64,000 nucleotides of DNA, from contig JACONG010000018.1 in NCBI GenBank assembly GCA_014323865.1, forward strand, positions 1-64,000, read 5' to 3'. The translations under genes were made by a program, and so were the position numbers. The notes beneath the pieces were generated by a model. The model worked only from the letters and a program-made list of their open reading frames with translations, was not told the DNA's origin and ran no database searches. The stretch is from Rhodospirillales bacterium (GTDB lineage: Bacteria; Pseudomonadota; Alphaproteobacteria; SP197). Below, piece by piece: positions 60,690 through 64,000 of this stretch (positions are counted from its first letter, which is position 1; each line of letters opens with the position of its first letter).

Positions 60690-63005
60690 ATGCTCTCGGC
60701 CAATCTGGAACGCACACTGCGCAACGCTCTGGCCTTCGCCAACGAGCGTAAGCACGAGTACGCTACGCTTGAGCATCTTCTGCTGGCGTTGACAGAGGAT
60801 GATGACGCGATCTCGGTCATGCGTGCCTGCAACGTCGACGTCGACCGCATTCGTGACGAGGTTGAAGACTTCGTCGATCACGAGCTTGCTGGCCTGGTGG
60901 TCGATGGCTTCGTCGAGGCCAAGCCGACGGCCGGGTTCCAGCGCGCGCTGCAGCGCGCCGCGATGCATGTGCAGTCTTCGGGCCGGGACGAGGTGACCGG
61001 GGCGAACGTGCTGGTGGCCCTTTTCTCCGAACGCGAGAGCCATGCGGTCTACTTCCTGCAGCAGCAGGATATGACCCGTCTCAATGCGGTGAGCTACATC
61101 AGCCACGGTGTCGCCAAGGTTCCGGGCGAGAGCGAGCCCAGGACGGTGCGGGGCACCGAGGAGGAAGAAGAGCCGGTCAGGCAGGGTGCCGAGGCGCTCG
61201 ACGCGTACTGCGTCAACCTCAACGCCAAGGCGGAATCCGGCAGGATTGATCCGCTTGTCGGTCGTGACCGGGAGGTCGAGCGCACCATCCAGGTGCTGTG
61301 TCGCCGCACGAAGAACAATCCGCTCTACGTCGGTGATCCCGGCGTCGGCAAGACCGCCATCGCCGAAGGCCTGGCCAAGCGTATCGTCGAGAACGATGTT
61401 CCGACCGTTCTGCAGGGTTGCACCATCTACGCGCTTGACATGGGCGCGCTTCTCGCGGGAACCCGCTACCGCGGTGATTTCGAAGAACGCCTGAAGGCTG
61501 TTGTCTCGTCGCTGGAGTCGGATCCCAGTGCGATCATGTTCATCGACGAGATCCACACGGTGATCGGTGCGGGCGCCACGTCAGGCGGCGCCATGGATGC
61601 ATCGAACATGCTGAAGCCGGCGTTGCAGGCCGGCTCGCTGCGCTGCATGGGGTCAACCACCTACAAGGAGTTCCGCAACAATTTCGAAAAGGACCGCGCG
61701 CTGGCCCGCCGCTTCCAGAAGATCGATGTGGCCGAACCCTCGGTGCCGGATGCGGTGAAGATCCTCAAGGGCCTGAAGCCCTGCTATGAGGACTTCCACC
61801 AGATCCGCTACACGAACGACGCCATCAGAGCTGCCGTCGAGTTGAGCGACAAGTACATCCACGATCGCAAGCTGCCGGACAAGGCTATCGACGTGATGGA
61901 CGAGGTCGGTGCCGCGCAGATGCTGGTGCCGGAGAACCGTCGCAGGAAGACGATCGGTGTGCGTGACGTCGAGACGGTCATCGCGCGCATGGCCCGCATC
62001 CCCCCGAAGAACGTCTCGCGTCAGGACAAGGCCTCGCTCGCGACGTTGTCAGAACAGCTCAAGTCCGTGGTCTTTGGCCAGGACAATGCGATCGACGCGT
62101 TGGCGGACGCCATCAAGCTGTCGCGTGCCGGCTTGCGAGAGCCCGAGAAGCCGATCGGCAGCTACCTCTTCGCAGGACCGACCGGTGTCGGCAAGACCGA
62201 GGTCGCCCGTCAGCTCGCCGACATCATGGGCGTCGAGCTCGTGCGCTTCGACATGTCCGAATACATGGAGCGCCACACGGTCTCCCGCCTGATCGGTGCA
62301 CCTCCGGGCTATGTCGGCTTCGATCAGGGCGGCCTGCTGACCGACGCCGTCGACCAGAATCCCCATGTCGTGCTGCTGCTCGACGAGATCGAGAAGGCCC
62401 ATCCCGATCTCTTCAACGTGCTGCTGCAGATCATGGACTACGGCAAGCTGACCGATCACAACGGCAAGAAGATCGACTTCCGCAACGTCATCCTGATCAT
62501 GACGACCAACGCTGGCGCGGTCGATCTTGCGCGCCCCGCGGTGGGCTTTGGCCGCACCAGGCGCGAGGGCGAGGACACCGAGGCGATCGAGAAGCTGTTC
62601 ACGCCCGAGTTCCGGAACCGGCTCGATGCGGTCGTGAGTTTTGCCGCGCTGTCGCGTGAGACGATTGGCCACGTGGTCGACAAGTTCGTCAAGGGGCTTG
62701 AGGTGCAGCTCGCCGATCGTGGTGTCACGATCGAGCTTTCCGACGAGGCGCGCGACTGGCTCGGACGCCACGGCTACGACGAGAACTTCGGTGCCCGGCC
62801 CCTGGCACGCGTGATCCAGGAGAAGATCAAGAAGCCGCTCGCCGATGAACTGCTGTTCGGTAATCTTGTCGGCGGCGGACGGGTTCGCGTCATCGCCGGT
62901 GAGAACGACACGCTCGACTTCGAGTTTCTGACGCGCGATTTCATGAAGGGCGACACGAAGAAGTTGCGGCGTGGTCGCAAGAAGACTGAGAAGGTGACGC
63001 GCTGA
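60690..63005 (+). CDS. clpA: ATP-dependent Clp protease ATP-binding subunit ClpA
   Basis: A 771-residue AAA+ unfoldase. The N-domain (residues 1-150) contains two Clp repeats starting LSANLERTLRNALAFANERK. The first AAA module has Walker A GDPGVGKTAIAEGLA and Walker B IMFIDEIHTVIGAG. The second has GPTGVGKTEVARQLA and VVLLLDEIEKAHPD, with a C-terminal small domain carrying the ClpP-binding loop region. It lacks the coiled-coil middle domain of ClpB. Together with ClpS it forms a complete adaptor-unfoldase pair. Confidence 0.98.
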   Translation: MLSANLERTLRNALAFANERKHEYATLEHLLLALTEDDDAISVMRACNVDVDRIRDEVEDFVDHELAGLVVDGFVEAKPTAGFQRALQRAAMHVQSSGRDEVTGANVLVALFSERESHAVYFLQQQDMTRLNAVSYISHGVAKVPGESEPRTVRGTEEEEEPVRQGAEALDAYCVNLNAKAESGRIDPLVGRDREVERTIQVLCRRTKNNPLYVGDPGVGKTAIAEGLAKRIVENDVPTVLQGCTIYALDMGALLAGTRYRGDFEERLKAVVSSLESDPSAIMFIDEIHTVIGAGATSGGAMDASNMLKPALQAGSLRCMGSTTYKEFRNNFEKDRALARRFQKIDVAEPSVPDAVKILKGLKPCYEDFHQIRYTNDAIRAAVELSDKYIHDRKLPDKAIDVMDEVGAAQMLVPENRRRKTIGVRDVETVIARMARIPPKNVSRQDKASLATLSEQLKSVVFGQDNAIDALADAIKLSRAGLREPEKPIGSYLFAGPTGVGKTEVARQLADIMGVELVRFDMSEYMERHTVSRLIGAPPGYVGFDQGGLLTDAVDQNPHVVLLLDEIEKAHPDLFNVLLQIMDYGKLTDHNGKKIDFRNVILIMTTNAGAVDLARPAVGFGRTRREGEDTEAIEKLFTPEFRNRLDAVVSFAALSRETIGHVVDKFVKGLEVQLADRGVTIELSDEARDWLGRHGYDENFGARPLARVIQEKIKKPLADELLFGNLVGGGRVRVIAGENDTLDFEFLTRDFMKGDTKKLRRGRKKTEKVTR

Positions 63006-63031
63006 AAGCCTGACGGGCGTCAGCCATTCCC

Positions 63032-63529
63032 ATGGACGAGAGGCTTGCCTGCAGGCCGAGAATGCGGCGCTGGTTCTTGCTGGTCGGTTTTGTCGCCCTC
63101 ACGATGGCGGCGTCAGGCCTTGCCAGGATACCGGTCGATGCCGAGGCCATGGCCTGGTACGACGAACTCAGCATCGCACCATGGAACCCCGGATCGTGGT
63201 TTTTCCCTGCCGTCTGGGGAATCCTCTACACCCTGCTAGGTATCGCGCTTTGGATGATCTGGACGGCAGGGCCCGGTGAGCCGCGCAATGCGGCGCTTTG
63301 GGTCTTTGCTCTGCAGTTCTCGCTCAATGTGGCGTGGACTTGGATCTTCTTCGGTCTCCAGGCGCCGTTTCCGGCACTTCTCGAAATCGCAACGCTGATT
63401 GGCACCATCGTCTGGTCGATCCGCATGGCATGGTGGGTCGCGCCGTTCGCATCGCTTGTGATGCTTCCCTACCTAGCATGGGTCTGCATCGCTGCGACCC
63501 TGAACGCCTGGGTGGCCTTTGCGAACTGA
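63032..63529 (+). CDS. TspO/MBR-family tryptophan-rich membrane protein
   Basis: The protein of about 165 residues has five transmembrane helices. Hallmarks are APWNPGSWFFPAVWGILYTL, FALQFSLNVAWTWIFFG and the Trp-rich ending LPYLAWVCIAATLNAW. TspO proteins bind tetrapyrroles and cholesterol-like ligands and modulate stress or photosynthetic gene responses. An ATG at 63062 would remove ten basic residues and may be the real start. Confidence 0.93.
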   Translation: MDERLACRPRMRRWFLLVGFVALTMAASGLARIPVDAEAMAWYDELSIAPWNPGSWFFPAVWGILYTLLGIALWMIWTAGPGEPRNAALWVFALQFSLNVAWTWIFFGLQAPFPALLEIATLIGTIVWSIRMAWWVAPFASLVMLPYLAWVCIAATLNAWVAFAN

Positions 63530-63832
63530 AGGTCCACGTATGCTCCGAGCCGCCGGCCGGTACGCCTCAGGCCCAAAACCTGCCAGGGGGCAGGCGCGGC
63601 GGGAACCCATGGGCAGCCAATGCCGGTGTGGCGACCGAGTGCGGATCTGATAGGTGCGGCTACGCGTCGGTCAATCTGAACGACTACGGCGTTCGTGAGC
63701 AGGAGGGCGTGCTGGACACCTTGAGCGGGGGCGGGGGAGGCAGATGTCCAGCACGACCATGATCGCCCATACCAGGGCTCAAGATGATACGCGGCGGCAA
63801 AGATGCTGGATCAGCGCCCCGGTGTGGATCGC
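63530..63832. other. Gene-free stretch
   Basis: No intact gene or RNA is recognised. A CCTGCC/GGCAGG hairpin near 63580 lacks a T tract. A plus-strand frame around 63600-63760 (ATECGSDRCGYASVNLNDYG) looks coding-like but matches nothing I know. Confidence 0.4.
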
Positions 63833-64000
63833 TCAGCCGTCCTGGAGCTGGCGTTCGATTTCTTCAACCAAGAATGCCGAATCCGGCGCCTTGACACGGG
63901 AGTACAAGGCCACCGAGTGACCGTGGCTCCCGATCAGGTACTTGCAGAAGTTCCAGCGTGGCTGTCCGAGGAACCCCGACTCCCGGGCGATCCAGGCGAA
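63833..64000 (-). CDS. C-terminal end of a glutathione peroxidase-family protein (cut by the window edge)
   Basis: The minus-strand frame is open from the window end to a TGA at 63835-63833 and gives 55 residues starting FAWIARESGFLGQPRWNFCK then YLIGSHGHSVALYSR. The PRWNFxKYLI segment holds the catalytic Trp and Asn of glutathione peroxidases (usually WNFxKFLI/YLI). A Cys follows this motif where Trp, Glu or Thr is common. The active-site Cys or Sec and the start lie outside the window. Confidence 0.8.
   Translation of the reverse strand, partial: FAWIARESGFLGQPRWNFCKYLIGSHGHSVALYSRVKAPDSAFLVEEIERQLQDG

Overview
The window is a stretch of bacterial chromosome, most likely from an alphaproteobacterium of the Rhodospirillales type. 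This is inferred from gene content and order: an EipB-family (DUF1849) envelope protein, divK/pleD remnants beside rpmG, the run rnr-topA-dprA-plsY-pyrC-pyrB-ruvX, a complete gatCAB operon, a class-specific phasin promoter, and clpS-clpA. Most genes have GC-rich third positions, many GTG/TTG starts, and four-base ATGA/GTGA overlaps inside operons. I see no CRISPR array, recognisable insertion sequence, phage module or rRNA.

Layout. 1-10.9 kb: the end of a secreted beta-rich protein, then catabolic and housekeeping genes (putA, an LpxR-like deacylase, an iron alcohol dehydrogenase, a nucleoside hydrolase, a glyoxylate/hydroxypyruvate reductase, an EipB-like protein, a ROK sugar kinase with a HAD phosphatase). 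10.9-13.8 kb: a patch of decay in which divK, pleD, an MFS transporter, a NUDIX hydrolase and a sulfotransferase are all broken, with intact rpmG among them. 13.8-30.7 kb: the conserved core (rnr, topA, dprA, plsY, pyrC, pyrB, an AEC transporter, ruvX, gatCAB), then an unusual 762-residue protein made of two fused Cys/Met-metabolism PLP enzymes and a rhomboid protease. 31.4-37.2 kb: a compositionally distinct cassette (DUF1445 protein, LysR regulator, TRAP transporter dctPQM, beta-hydroxyacid dehydrogenase) that looks acquired. 37.2-39.8 kb: a second decay zone around an intact tRNA-Ser(GCU), with a 38-bp perfect palindrome. 39.8-53.2 kb: nucleotide-sugar genes (manC, a UDP-glucuronate epimerase, galU, ugd, a phosphomannomutase) that would supply GDP-mannose and UDP-uronic acids for surface polysaccharide, interspersed with dapA, smpB, a J-domain protein and two more broken genes. 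53.2-64 kb: a MaoC-type hydratase/amidase pair, a D,D-carboxypeptidase with a SPOR domain, a second iron alcohol dehydrogenase, a phasin with three TGC-N3-GCA operator-like sites, clpS-clpA, a TspO protein and the end of a glutathione peroxidase gene.

The features most worth a second look are the tandem PLP enzyme (27653-29941) and the unusual number of pseudogenes. About a dozen genes have single-base frameshifts, TGG-to-TGA stops or internal deletions, among them the cell-cycle regulators divK and pleD. Intact long genes lie directly beside them, which argues for real gene erosion (a host-associated or bottlenecked lineage is one inference), though assembly error at short homopolymers has to be excluded. 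Functions are assigned from motifs read by eye. No database search or composition calculation was run.
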